A DNA stretch of 57,691 nucleotides from an uncultured SAR86 cluster bacterium (GCA_902524805.1 CABZES010000008.1:1-57691), one strand, 5' to 3'. Shown: positions 26,967 to 35,872, counted from the stretch's first letter. Notes: generated from the letters alone by a model not told the origin. Program-made: numbers and translations.

Positions 26967-28097
26967 GTGAATTTCGATATTTTAGTAATTGGCTCGGGAG
27001 TTGTTGGCTCTGCTCTAGCAATAAAAGTTTCAAAGTTAGGTTATAAGGTAGCTATAGTTGATTCAAAAGAGTCTCCGCCAAATAGCTATAGACACTTATC
27101 AATAAATCAAAGAAGCAAATCCTTTCTTAATGAGATTGGTATCTGGAAGGATATAAAAGATTCGGCATTTCCGTATGGACGGATCAAAGTATGGGATCAA
27201 GAAGGAACTGGCTTTATAGACTTTAACGCCGAGGAAGCGCAATTAGCAAACCTTGGTTACATAATTAGAGAGGGAGAAATTCAAAAAAATTTAATACAGA
27301 AATTTAAGGAAAATAAAGTTGAAAATTTCTGGGGAGAAACTGTTAAACAAATTAACTTTTCAACTAATAAAATTTTCTGTGAAACAGACAAAAAAGTCCT
27401 CACAGCTAAGTTGATTGTTGGAAGTGATGGTATGAATTCCAAGATAAGAGAATTATCAAAAATTAGTTATAGGTCTTGGAGTTACAACCAAACGGCAGTT
27501 GTGGCAAACTTTAAAACTTCAATTAACGAAAGTTGTATTAAGCAAACTTTTACATCTATAGGACCTCTTGCTCTTCTTCCAATTAATGATCATGAATCCA
27601 CTATGATTTGGTCTATAGATGATGATGTATCTTATAAGTTTCTTGCAATGTCTGATGCAGAATTTACAAATGAAGTTATAAAAAAATTCGGTGAACAAAT
27701 TGGAAAATTGGCAATGACTTCTAAAAGACAACATTTTCCTTTGCATCATCTTTCGGCCAAAACCTTTGCAAAAAAAGGCGTCTTTCTAGTTGGAGATTCT
27801 GCTCATCATATTCATCCTTTAGCAGGATTGGGTCTTAATTCAGGAATTGGAGACGCAGCATGTTTATCTGAGTTAATTGAATCAAATGGTTTAGAAAATT
27901 TAGAAGAAATAATCTCAGCCTATAATCGAAAAAGGATACCCATTAACCTAGGCCTTGCTGCTAGCATGGAAGCATTTAAAAGAGGCTTTGGACAAAAAAA
28001 TATTTGGATGAAACTATTCAGAAATACTGCCTTCAATATTGCAAATAAAATTTCTCCTTTGAAGAAAAAATTTATGGAATTAGCTACTGAACTTTAG
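26967..28097 (+). CDS. ubiH: UbiH/UbiF/VisC-family FAD monooxygenase
   Basis: Flavoprotein that hydroxylates the ubiquinone precursor ring. Starts with GTG. The dinucleotide-binding DILVIGSGVVGSALAIKVSKLGYKVAIVDS at the N-terminus, the middle GSDGMNSKIRELS motif and the second FAD motif GDSAHHIHPLAGLGLNSGIGDA are class hallmarks. Length 376 is slightly short against about 390-400. UbiH, UbiI and UbiF are close relatives, so the ring position acted on is uncertain; position directly after pepP favours UbiH. Only one such gene lies here, whereas E. coli has ubiH and ubiI adjacent, so a broader-specificity hydroxylase is possible. Confidence 0.88.
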   Translation: MNFDILVIGSGVVGSALAIKVSKLGYKVAIVDSKESPPNSYRHLSINQRSKSFLNEIGIWKDIKDSAFPYGRIKVWDQEGTGFIDFNAEEAQLANLGYIIREGEIQKNLIQKFKENKVENFWGETVKQINFSTNKIFCETDKKVLTAKLIVGSDGMNSKIRELSKISYRSWSYNQTAVVANFKTSINESCIKQTFTSIGPLALLPINDHESTMIWSIDDDVSYKFLAMSDAEFTNEVIKKFGEQIGKLAMTSKRQHFPLHHLSAKTFAKKGVFLVGDSAHHIHPLAGLGLNSGIGDAACLSELIESNGLENLEEIISAYNRKRIPINLGLAASMEAFKRGFGQKNIWMKLFRNTAFNIANKISPLKKKFMELATEL

Positions 28098-28110
28098 TTT
28101 CTTTCTTAAA

Positions 28111-28521
28111 TTACACAAACCCAAGGTACATTCCTATTAAAAAAGTAAGAACGCAAATACAACCGGATGCAAAACTTAAAATTTTTCGTTCTTTTGGTCC
28201 TTCCTCTTTGGATAGAAGAGAAAGAAAAAGACTCATGCTGACAAAGAAACTTCCCACAAATATATACCACCACAGAACTTGAGAAAAAAAGGAAAAGGTT
28301 AAGATCCAATAAAATAAATCAAATAATAAAGTTAAGAATCCGGGAATAAAATTTAAAAAAGTGCCTAAAAAGTAAGTAATTACAAATATGAGCAGGAAAG
28401 ATATCCCAACATAATTTTTAAATCTTCCATCCGAATTAGCTTTTTCATTCGTAAAAGAGCCTAAAGAAGCAACTGCGCTTCCAATAAAAAAGAACCACCA
28501 GATTGTTTTTATAATAAACAT
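28111..28521 (-). CDS. Small four-helix membrane protein ending the haem operon
   Basis: Not recognised. 136 residues with about four hydrophobic helices (about 3-20, 38-75 in two segments, 78-102 and 113-135), a Trp-rich first helix (TIWWFFFIG), a cluster of aromatics in the third helix (LWWYIFVGSFF), and basic-acidic loops (NEKANSDGRFKN; KEEGPKERK). It contains no histidine, which argues against HemJ, the unrelated four-helix protoporphyrinogen oxidase that needs a conserved His. It begins two bases after the hemG stop. The tight coupling suggests a role with HemG at the membrane, for example docking or quinone access, but this is inference. Confidence 0.8.
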   Translation of the reverse strand: MFIIKTIWWFFFIGSAVASLGSFTNEKANSDGRFKNYVGISFLLIFVITYFLGTFLNFIPGFLTLLFDLFYWILTFSFFSQVLWWYIFVGSFFVSMSLFLSLLSKEEGPKERKILSFASGCICVLTFLIGMYLGFV

Positions 28522-28523
28522 AT

Positions 28524-29048
28524 TTATTTATCACTCAGTAGATTTGAAAATTTCTGCACTCTTTCCCAATCAGTAAAATCGTATTTATTTTTGGTATTAG
28601 TTGGTCCTTTAGTGATGAACATAATTAACCGAATCATAAATTTATCAAAGTATTTATATGAAGGATAATCAACAACTCCAGCAAAAACATCGATTATTTT
28701 CGGATTCCATTTTGTATTATTCAAAAACTTAAGAATATAAGGATTTGTATCTCTATTGTTTTTCTCTTTTTTTCTGGCAACAACATTTACACTAAAAAAA
28801 GCATTTTCTTTTTGAGACAAAATATCAATATTTTCATCGATAAATTTAAATAATTCCTTGCGATAATTTCCGTATCTTATACTAGCTCCAACGATAATCT
28901 GATCGAAGTTATTTAAATTTTTAGTTTTGACTTTATCTAATGAAATTAACTCTACTACAAAGGAGTGAGCAAGGTTTTCAGAAATTTTTTTGGAAATTTT
29001 TTCAGTATGCCCATCTACAGATGAATAAATAATTAGACTTTTTTTCAC
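28524..29048 (-). CDS. hemG: Flavodoxin-type protoporphyrinogen oxidase
   Basis: FMN enzyme that oxidises protoporphyrinogen IX to protoporphyrin IX, passing electrons to the quinone pool. The N-terminal IIYSSVDGHTEKISKKI is the phosphate-binding loop. GASIRYGNYRKEL, FFSVNVVARKKEKN, the insertion with AGVVDYPSYKYFDKFMIRLIM and the C-terminal YDFTDWERV match E. coli HemG closely. Length 174 against 181. It lies between hemF and the membrane protein with 1-2 base gaps. HemG is the PPO type of many Gammaproteobacteria, so this gene looks vertically inherited even if others in the locus are not. Confidence 0.93.
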   Translation of the reverse strand: MKKSLIIYSSVDGHTEKISKKISENLAHSFVVELISLDKVKTKNLNNFDQIIVGASIRYGNYRKELFKFIDENIDILSQKENAFFSVNVVARKKEKNNRDTNPYILKFLNNTKWNPKIIDVFAGVVDYPSYKYFDKFMIRLIMFITKGPTNTKNKYDFTDWERVQKFSNLLSDK

Positions 29049-29049
29049 T

Positions 29050-29865
29050 TCATTTCCATTTTGCTGAGGGAGGCATCGACATAAGTATAGCTTCAGTGGA
29101 TCCTCCGGTTTTTAACCCAAAAAGCGTTCCTCTATCCCAAATCAAATTAAATTCTACGTATCTTCCTCTTTTTATAAGCTGTTTTTCTTTCTCTTCATTA
29201 TTCCATTCTTTATTTTTGTGAAGATTTATTATTTCAGAAATAGCCTCGAATGTTTTATTACCAACTTCTTTAATAAAATTAAAATCTTTTTCCCAGTCAT
29301 CCGTATTTAAATGATCAAAGAAAATACCTCCCACTCCTCTTGCTTCTTCTCTGTGAGGCAGATAGAAATATTCATCACAATTTTTTTTAAATTCTTCATA
29401 GTAATTTTTGTCAGTAGGATCGCAAGATTCTTTCATTTTTCTATGGAAAGTTTCTGTATCATTTTTATTTTCAAAGGTTGGCGTCATGTCAGCTCCTCCT
29501 CCAAACCAAGAGTCTCCAGTCACTAAAAACCGAGTATTGAAATGAAATGCTGGAATTTTTGGGGATGCCATGTGAGCAACTAAACTAATGCCAGATGCCC
29601 AATAATTAGCAGATTTTTCTGTACCCTTAACTTGTGATCTATAATCTTCTGAAAATTTTCCTGATACAGTTGAAATGTTAACTCCAACTTTTTCAAAAAT
29701 ATTTCCTTGCATTATGCTCATCTCGCCTCCGCCTGAGCCTTTATGAGACCAAAGTTTTCTTTCAAATTTTCTACCGGGATCTATTTCTTCAAAAGCCAAG
29801 CAAAATTTATCTCGAAGTGAAGTAAACCAGGCTGAAGCCTCTTCTTTTTTTTGATCTATTTCCAT
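29050..29865 (-). CDS. hemF: Oxygen-dependent coproporphyrinogen III oxidase
   Basis: Decarboxylates two propionates of coproporphyrinogen III to vinyls with O2, giving protoporphyrinogen IX. The 271-residue protein is a little shorter than E. coli HemF (299). Visible are GSGGGEMSIMQGNIFEKVGVN, FNTRFLVTGDSWFGGGADMTP and HREEARGVGGIFFDH. The C-terminal part has GRYVEFNLIWDRGTLFGLKTGG. An aerobic lifestyle is implied by choice of HemF; no HemN is seen in the window. The start overlaps the hemH stop by one base. Confidence 0.96.
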   Translation of the reverse strand: MEIDQKKEEASAWFTSLRDKFCLAFEEIDPGRKFERKLWSHKGSGGGEMSIMQGNIFEKVGVNISTVSGKFSEDYRSQVKGTEKSANYWASGISLVAHMASPKIPAFHFNTRFLVTGDSWFGGGADMTPTFENKNDTETFHRKMKESCDPTDKNYYEEFKKNCDEYFYLPHREEARGVGGIFFDHLNTDDWEKDFNFIKEVGNKTFEAISEIINLHKNKEWNNEEKEKQLIKRGRYVEFNLIWDRGTLFGLKTGGSTEAILMSMPPSAKWK

Positions 29866-30872
29866 TACTTCCAGATATAAGTTTGTTTTTGAAGAAAATC
29901 TTTAATGAAGTGAATATGTTGTTTCGAATCATTTAAGCATGGAATGTAACCAAACTTTTCTCCGCCAGCATCAATAAAAATTTCTTTATTTTCATCATCT
30001 ATCTCCTCAATAGTCTCTAAACAATCGACACTAAACCCTGGAGCCACAACCAAAATATTCTTTATATTTTCTGACGGTAAATTTTCCATAGTTTCGCTAG
30101 TGTAAGGCTTCAACCACTCTGCTCTGCCGAATCTAGACTGAAAAGTTGTAATATATTTATCTTCATCTAACCCTAATCTTTCAGCCACCAAGCGTGTAGT
30201 TTTTTTACATAAACAATGATATGGATCTCCCTTGATAAAATTTCTTTTCGGTATTCCGTGGTAAGAAAAAATAATTTTCTGAGGAGATTCATTTTCCAAT
30301 TTTTCTTTAATAGAATCTGATAAAGCAATGATATAGCCTTCGTCATCGTGATAACTATTTATAAAATTTAGATTTGGAACCCACCGCCACTTTGAAAGAA
30401 CTCTGGAGACTTCGTCAAATACACTTCCAGTAGTAGTTCCAGAATATTGGGGAAATAAAGGTAATACGATTAAGTTTCTACAATTTTTATTCTTTAAAGC
30501 TATAAGACCTTCCTCTATGCTGGGATTTCCATACCTCATTGCTAATTCAATTTCATAATTGTTAGGCAACTCTTTTAAAAGTTTACTTACTAATTTTTCT
30601 GAATAAACTAATAAAGGAGAGCCTTCCTTTGTCCAAACAGATTCATAAAGTATTGCAGATTTTTTGGGCCTAAAAATAAGAATTATTCCATTTAAAATAA
30701 ACCACCAAATAAATTTTGGAATTTCTACTACTCTTCCATCAGATAAAAATTCTTTCAAGAATTTTCGTACATCGCCTGTTTGAAAACTATCTGGAGTTCC
30801 TAAGTTGCATAATAATACTCCAATTTTCTCTGAAGACTCGTGTTCAAAATTTTGTTCGCCAAGAAACTTCAT
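29865..30872 (-). CDS. hemH: Ferrochelatase
   Basis: Inserts Fe2+ into protoporphyrin IX, the final step of protohaem synthesis, at the inner face of the membrane. The N-terminal IGVLLCNLGTPDSFQTGDVRKFLKEFL, the mid-region LPLFPQYSGTTTGS and the metal-site motif FSYHGIPKRN with conserved His are clear. QSRFGRAEWLKPYT and the C-terminal PGFSVDCLETIEEIDDENKEIF complete the signature. Length 335 is normal for the proteobacterial form. Overlaps hemE by 4 bases (ATGA) and hemF by one base. Confidence 0.96.
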   Translation of the reverse strand: MKFLGEQNFEHESSEKIGVLLCNLGTPDSFQTGDVRKFLKEFLSDGRVVEIPKFIWWFILNGIILIFRPKKSAILYESVWTKEGSPLLVYSEKLVSKLLKELPNNYEIELAMRYGNPSIEEGLIALKNKNCRNLIVLPLFPQYSGTTTGSVFDEVSRVLSKWRWVPNLNFINSYHDDEGYIIALSDSIKEKLENESPQKIIFSYHGIPKRNFIKGDPYHCLCKKTTRLVAERLGLDEDKYITTFQSRFGRAEWLKPYTSETMENLPSENIKNILVVAPGFSVDCLETIEEIDDENKEIFIDAGGEKFGYIPCLNDSKQHIHFIKDFLQKQTYIWK

Positions 30873-31891
30873 GCGAATGCTTCTCTAATTTTTTTTACGA
30901 AAATTCTTACATTATCTTCAGGTGTAGTCTTGAGAACTCCATGTCCTAAACCGCAAACCCAACCAGCTCTTTGCTCCATCGAAAAAGAGGAAGTTTCTTC
31001 TATAAACTTATCTAAGTTTTTTTCCATAATATTCTGTGGTTGAGTCATAACCTTTTCATCAAAATTTCCTTGAATAAAACCTTCTCTAGATTTAGAGAAA
31101 AAATTTCCTAATGAGTGATTGGAGTCTATTCCTAATCCTGCTAAGGGGATTAAGGACTCTTTTTTTATTTTTTCTATCAAAGAGTAATCAACTCCATCTT
31201 TAGCATAATAACCAACCTTTTTTTTAAAATTTATTACAATTTCTTCAAAAACCACTTTTATATATTTGGCAAAATCTAATCTATTTAATTGATTAGCTGC
31301 CGAATCAAAGATCATTACCATTTCAGCTCCTGCTTTAATTTGGATTGAAATATTTTCTCTTAATAAAGGAATTATTTGATCATTAATAATATTCCAGTCA
31401 AATTCTGAAAGTTTATCAATCGAATTTTCTTTATTTTTTCCCATCGCATAAGAAATTAATGTCCATGGTCCACCTATGAAACCAATCATGGACTTATCCT
31501 TTGGGAGTTTTTCAATTGTTCTTTCTATAGCTTCGGCTTGAAAGTTTAGTGATTGGGCGGGAAGACGCTGATTAAATAATTTTTTATAATTTTTTGAGGT
31601 TAATAACTCAGAAAATTTAGGTCCTGGATCATATTTTAAATTCATCCCTAATGATTCTAATGGAAATAAAATATCGCTAAACAATATGGCAACATCAAAA
31701 TCAAAATCTTCAATTGGTCCCATGGCAGTCTCTGCCGCAAGTTTTGGTGATTTGCAGAGCTCTTCAAATGTAAAAGATTTTTTTAAATTTTGATAGTGAG
31801 AATGATACCTCCCTGCTTGTCTCATAAGCCAAATTGGAGGAATTTTTTGTGGCTTACCTTGCAATGCATTTAAAAACCTATCGTTTGGCAT
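30869..31891 (-). CDS. hemE: Uroporphyrinogen decarboxylase
   Basis: Decarboxylates the four acetate side chains of uroporphyrinogen III to coproporphyrinogen III. The N-terminal PIWLMRQAGRYHSHYQNL contains the Arg-rich substrate loop, followed by AILFSDILFPLESLGM with the catalytic Asp region, IGFIGGPWTLISYA, and the C-terminal GLGHGVLKTTPEDNVR. Length 340 is normal. It starts 6 bases after hemB. Confidence 0.96.
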   Translation of the reverse strand: MPNDRFLNALQGKPQKIPPIWLMRQAGRYHSHYQNLKKSFTFEELCKSPKLAAETAMGPIEDFDFDVAILFSDILFPLESLGMNLKYDPGPKFSELLTSKNYKKLFNQRLPAQSLNFQAEAIERTIEKLPKDKSMIGFIGGPWTLISYAMGKNKENSIDKLSEFDWNIINDQIIPLLRENISIQIKAGAEMVMIFDSAANQLNRLDFAKYIKVVFEEIVINFKKKVGYYAKDGVDYSLIEKIKKESLIPLAGLGIDSNHSLGNFFSKSREGFIQGNFDEKVMTQPQNIMEKNLDKFIEETSSFSMEQRAGWVCGLGHGVLKTTPEDNVRIFVKKIREAFA

Positions 31892-31897
31892 TATTTA

Positions 31898-32890
31898 TTA
31901 TAATTCTCTTGCTATTTCCTTTGCTGAATAAGTTAAGATGCAGTCAGCTCCAGCTCTTTTAAAAGAAATTAAAGATTCTTTCATCGCTTCTTTTGAAAGC
32001 CAGCCCTTTTCTATAGCGGCTTTCAACATTGAATATTCACCGCTTACTTGGTAAACAAAGGTTGGCATTTTGAATTCATCTTTAACAGCTTTTAGCACAT
32101 CCAAAAATGGCAAGCCTGGTTTTACCATGACTATATCTGCACCCTCTTCAATATCCATTGCTACTTCCTGCAAAGCTTCATTGACGTTGCTGATAGCCAT
32201 CTGATAGGTATCTTTAGTCTTATTCCCAAAAAATTTTGCAGATTCTACTGCATCCTTAAATGGACCATAAAATTTGGAACTGTATTTTGCTGCGTAAGCC
32301 AATATCACAGTATTTTTAAAGTTATTGTCTTCTAGGGCCTCTCTAATGACCCTGACTCTTCCATCCATCATATCCGAAGGGGCAATAACATCTGCTCCTG
32401 CTTTTGCTAAAACTAAAGCCTGTTCTTTCAAAGTTAACAAAGAAGCATCATTATCTACATCGTTATTATCATCAAGGACGCCGTCGTGTCCGTGAGTTGT
32501 ATAAGGATCTAATGCTACATCCACGATGACAATAAGATCAGGAAAAGACTCTTTAATTTGTTTAATTGCTTTTGAAAGAAAATTATTTTCATTTAAAGCT
32601 TCTAGGCCTGCAGCATCTTTTTTTGATTCCTCTATTACAGGAAAAACTGCTACAGATTTAATCCCTAAAGATACTATCTCTTCTATCTCTTTGTTTAAAA
32701 CGTCTAAACCAAATCTTTTAATTTCAGGCATCGAATCAATATTTTCTGTACCTTCTAAATTTTCTTTAATAAAAATTGGTTGGATTAAATCATCTACTGA
32801 TAAATTTACCTCAGCAACCATGGATCTCAATCCTGATTTAGATCTAGTTCTTCTCAGTCTTGTGAGTGGGAATTTCCTATTTAAATTCAT
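31898..32890 (-). CDS. hemB: Porphobilinogen synthase (delta-aminolevulinate dehydratase), non-zinc type
   Basis: Condenses two 5-aminolevulinates to porphobilinogen. Active-site lysines lie in YAAKYSSKFYGPFKDA and VMVKPGLPFLDVL. The metal-site region reads DVALDPYTTHGHDGVL, with Asp and Ala in place of the Cys ligands of zinc enzymes. This predicts the Mg2+/K+-dependent class found in Pseudomonas and Alphaproteobacteria. Length is 330. It follows the hemC-hemD fusion by 24 bases on the same strand. Confidence 0.96.
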   Translation of the reverse strand: MNLNRKFPLTRLRRTRSKSGLRSMVAEVNLSVDDLIQPIFIKENLEGTENIDSMPEIKRFGLDVLNKEIEEIVSLGIKSVAVFPVIEESKKDAAGLEALNENNFLSKAIKQIKESFPDLIVIVDVALDPYTTHGHDGVLDDNNDVDNDASLLTLKEQALVLAKAGADVIAPSDMMDGRVRVIREALEDNNFKNTVILAYAAKYSSKFYGPFKDAVESAKFFGNKTKDTYQMAISNVNEALQEVAMDIEEGADIVMVKPGLPFLDVLKAVKDEFKMPTFVYQVSGEYSMLKAAIEKGWLSKEAMKESLISFKRAGADCILTYSAKEIAREL

Positions 32891-32914
32891 TTTTCTTAAA
32901 TTTGGGATGAGATA

Positions 32915-34417
32915 TTACTTTGCTTGCTTAATTTTTTCTAGCCAATCTTGATATTTGAGATAAGGATAAACTTTTCCAGGAATGATTGTACTGATTTCCT
33001 CAAACGTTCTACCAAGGCCGCAAGCATGGCTTCTGTCTATTATTTCAGGATATTTCTCCACAGCGTATTCAAATGAACTGGCACTCATCCAATAAAAATG
33101 AGTAACATTCTTTATTTCCTCAGGAAGTTCTTTTTTTATCAGCCTATAAGTTGGAATAATTTCTTTATCTCCCTTAGGCGCAGCTTCATGAGAGATTTTA
33201 TACCATTTTATTTTTTTTAAGATATTTTCAGGAGGAGACTCCATTTCACCCAAGCTATCTGAAGTACCATTTATCCATATGCCTTTGCGTGAAAGAGACA
33301 GCCACGTCTTAATTCCACTGGTCCAAATAGTATTGGAATCTTTTATGTTATTAAAACTATCAAGTCCATTGCTTCGGCTTACGTAAATTCCTGAATTATT
33401 TATGTCTTTCAATGCTCTTGAAGAATCTTCAATAGTTTCTCGGTCAAAAAAAGAAGAATTTTCTAGCTTTTCAGGATAAATACTTTGAATTTTTGAAAAC
33501 GATTCATCTGTGAATTTTGCTTTAGGAAAAAAACTGTTTTCATTTAGTCTAATTCCTTCCTCTGTTTCTCCTTTTAGATTTAACACTTCTCCCATTTCCA
33601 GAATTTGATGGCTTACTCCAATTTTTTGGTGACAACCTCCGCCATATTCTTTTAGTATTTTTCTTTCTTTTTCTACTGATTTAAAAACTTCCTCATTATT
33701 AATTTTCGTTAATATTTCTAAAATTACTTCATCGTTTGATCGTGATTCAATTGCTAAGGCACCTTGAGCTGGAGCTGATGGATTCTCTGACAAGGGCAAG
33801 ACCATCCAATTTAATTCTTTAAAAAAACTCAAAACTTCTTTCTTTTCTTTTAAAAATTTTGTTGAGTCGCCATTTAATATTCTATCTAATGCTGCTTTTG
33901 CCATTACAAGACCATCGACATCAGATCCTATTAATTTTTTTATTCGCGTTGAGATATTTCCACGAATATTTAAAAATTTAATTTTTTTTGGTTGCGATGG
34001 TAAAGCTTTGGGAAGAAAATTTGAAAGATTTTCTTTGCGCCTAGGAGAAGAGGTATATATGGAAATATCATCCTTTGGAATTGAATTTTTTTTAAAAATT
34101 AATATATCTCTCAGATCTGCTCTTTCGATAGTTGCAGAAATTTTTGTTCCTTCTTCCATCTCAACTGGCAAATCTTTCCAAGAATGCACAGCTAAGTCGG
34201 CATTTTTTTCAATCAACTCATTTCTGATATCATTGGTAAAAACTCCGATTTCAGGCATTTTGTTTAGCGGAGTGTTTAGATCGATATCACCCTGAGTGTC
34301 TTTTTGTATATATTTAATTTCCATTTTTGGAAAATATTTTAAAATTCTTTTGCCTACAATCTCAGCTTGAATTTGAGCCAAAGGACTTTTTCTGGAAATT
34401 ATTGTTAGTGTTTTCAA
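32915..34417 (-). CDS. hemC: Hydroxymethylbilane synthase fused to a divergent HemD-like domain
   Basis: Residues 1-310 are HemC, which polymerises four porphobilinogens: ISRKSPLAQIQAE, VHSWKDLP with catalytic Asp82, SSPRRKEN, RGNISTRIKKL, SAPAQGALAIE, and Cys262 in EYGGGCHQKIG for the dipyrromethane cofactor. Residues about 340-500 resemble uroporphyrinogen III synthase (IYVSRSNGLDSF at the start; FYWMSASSFEYAVEKYPEIIDRSHACGLG at the cosubstrate-pocket side) but are strongly divergent. Length 500 fits a HemC-HemD fusion, which would form and cyclise the tetrapyrrole in one polypeptide. A TTG start at 34417 gives a normal HemC N-terminus; no ATG lies close by. No separate hemD is in the window. 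Confidence 0.87.
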   Translation of the reverse strand: MKTLTIISRKSPLAQIQAEIVGKRILKYFPKMEIKYIQKDTQGDIDLNTPLNKMPEIGVFTNDIRNELIEKNADLAVHSWKDLPVEMEEGTKISATIERADLRDILIFKKNSIPKDDISIYTSSPRRKENLSNFLPKALPSQPKKIKFLNIRGNISTRIKKLIGSDVDGLVMAKAALDRILNGDSTKFLKEKKEVLSFFKELNWMVLPLSENPSAPAQGALAIESRSNDEVILEILTKINNEEVFKSVEKERKILKEYGGGCHQKIGVSHQILEMGEVLNLKGETEEGIRLNENSFFPKAKFTDESFSKIQSIYPEKLENSSFFDRETIEDSSRALKDINNSGIYVSRSNGLDSFNNIKDSNTIWTSGIKTWLSLSRKGIWINGTSDSLGEMESPPENILKKIKWYKISHEAAPKGDKEIIPTYRLIKKELPEEIKNVTHFYWMSASSFEYAVEKYPEIIDRSHACGLGRTFEEISTIIPGKVYPYLKYQDWLEKIKQAK

Positions 34418-34518
34418 TATAACTCTTTATTATAATTAATTAGCTAATTATAAATTCTCTGTACAAAAAGAGTAATAATGTTTTAAATATACAAAAAATA
34501 TTCTCTACAAATTACCAA
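34418..34518. promoter_or_regulatory. Divergent haem-gene promoter with mirror-image -10 elements
   Basis: A perfect inverted repeat, TTATAATTA (34430-34438) and TAATTATAA (34445-34453), separated by ATTAGC, places one TATAAT on each strand (plus 34431-34436; minus 34452-34447). Transcription to the left would start about 20-25 bases before the hemC TTG. Transcription to the right would start about 75 bases before the hemA ATG. The symmetry suggests mutually exclusive or jointly regulated promoters. No Fur box is visible. Confidence 0.55.
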
Positions 34519-35769
34519 ATGAACTATAAAAAATTTTTTTCTGATGAACTCACATCTCTGAAGTCTCAAGGTCTTTATAGAAAATTTAGAGAGATAAATA
34601 GAAATAAGAAAAATTTTCCTAAAGCGACTGAAAGGTTCGAAGGCAAGGAAAGAGCAGTCGAAGTCTGGTGTAGTAATGACTATCTTAACTTGAGCCAACA
34701 TCCTGTCGTCATAATGGAGTCCACGAAGGTAACTAAAGAATTAGGGACTGGTTCTGGAGGAACTAGAAATATATCTGGTACATCAACATATCATGCTGAT
34801 TTAGAGAAAAGTCTTGCAGAGCTTCATAGCAAGGAAGCAAGTCTATTATTTCCTTCAGCTTATACTGCAAATCAATCGACACTGTGGACTCTTTGTAAAA
34901 AACTCGGTGGATGCGAAGTATATTCAGATGAGTTGAATCATGCTTCAATGATTCAAGGAGTTAAAAATGCTAATGTACCAACCCACGTATTTAGACATAA
35001 TGATACGAACCACTTAGAAGAATTACTTAAAACCTCTAATGCCAATACCCCAAAAATAATTGTGTTTGAATCTCTTTATTCTATGGAAGGTTTAAGATCG
35101 CCTATTAAGAAAATAGTATCTCTTGCTAAGAAATATAACTGTCTTACATACTTAGATGAAGTTCACTCAGTAGGTCTTTACGGACCCGAAGGAAGAGGTA
35201 TTGCTGCAGAATTAGGTGTTTCAGATGAAATTGATATTATTAATGGAACTCTTTCAAAAGCTTTTGGTCAGATGGGCGGATATGTCGCAGCCAGTAAGGA
35301 TATAATTGATTTTATAAGAAGTTTTGCTCCTGGTTTTATTTTTACTTCATCTGCAAATCCAAGCATTGCAGCAGCTAGTTTAGTAGCAATAGATCTTGCT
35401 AAAGGAGCTGGCTTACTTAGAAAGAATATAAAAAATAATTCTGATTTAATAAGACAAGGTCTAAGAGATTCTGAAATTCCGTTTCTTGAAAATGACAGTC
35501 ACATCGTTCCCATCCATCTTTACGATCCTGACCTTTGTAAAGAAGCAGCCAACGTTTTAATAAATGAGCATGGTATTTACATTCAACCAATTTTCTATCC
35601 AACAGTGCCGAAAGGAGATGAAAGATTTAGAGTTACAATCACTCCTAAACACTCTGCGGAAGATATTCAGACTTTTGTTGGAGCACTAGATCAAGTCTGG
35701 TCCAAATTAAATCTTAAACGTGCTCAAAAAGAGAAGTCCAAAGTAAATAAGATTTCTAACTTATTTTAA
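34519..35769 (+). CDS. hemA: 5-aminolevulinate synthase
   Basis: PLP enzyme that condenses glycine with succinyl-CoA to 5-aminolevulinate, CoA and CO2. The start ([24 protein letters not shown]...FPKAT) is specific to ALAS among alpha-oxoamine synthases. [61 protein letters not shown] and [13 protein letters not shown] with PLP Lys247 follow, then SYAPGF-like [11 protein letters not shown] and [18 protein letters not shown]. Similarity to alphaproteobacterial ALAS is high by eye. Most Gammaproteobacteria instead use GtrR/HemL, so this gene is probably acquired. It has a leader of about 75 bases and a strong terminator. Confidence 0.95.
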   Translation: MNYKKFFSDELTSLKSQGLYRKFREINRNKKNFPKATERFEGKERAVEVWCSNDYLNLSQHPVVIMESTKVTKELGTGSGGTRNISGTSTYHADLEKSLAELHSKEASLLFPSAYTANQSTLWTLCKKLGGCEVYSDELNHASMIQGVKNANVPTHVFRHNDTNHLEELLKTSNANTPKIIVFESLYSMEGLRSPIKKIVSLAKKYNCLTYLDEVHSVGLYGPEGRGIAAELGVSDEIDIINGTLSKAFGQMGGYVAASKDIIDFIRSFAPGFIFTSSANPSIAAASLVAIDLAKGAGLLRKNIKNNSDLIRQGLRDSEIPFLENDSHIVPIHLYDPDLCKEAANVLINEHGIYIQPIFYPTVPKGDERFRVTITPKHSAEDIQTFVGALDQVWSKLNLKRAQKEKSKVNKISNLF

Positions 35770-35793
35770 GATATCATTTAACCCGATTCGCTT

Positions 35794-35822
35794 TATCTCA
35801 ATGCCTCTAAAACATTGAGATA
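35794..35822. repeat. Stem-loop H1, related to H3
   Basis: A perfect 10-base stem, TATCTCAATG / CATTGAGATA, encloses a 9-base loop starting CCTCTA. It lies 24 bases after the hemA stop. The core ATCTCAATGCCTCTA recurs in H3. Confidence 0.7.
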
Positions 35823-35872
35823 GGCCCATCCCAGTTTTTAAAAAAATTTTCTAAATTCTAATTTTGGAAGAC

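Noticed and set aside
28111-28521. HemJ (four-helix protoporphyrinogen oxidase)
   Set aside because: Similar size, helix count and location, but no histidine is present although HemJ needs a conserved His, and a HemG already fills the step.
32526-32951. 141-residue plus-strand frame
   Set aside because: It is antisense to hemB, whose motifs are complete; Ser/Leu/Phe-rich composition is typical of a shadow frame.
34519-35769. Glycine C-acetyltransferase or BioF instead of ALAS
   Set aside because: The N-terminal extension, [13 protein letters not shown] and YIQPI-YPTVPKG segments are those of ALAS, and it is divergent from a haem operon.
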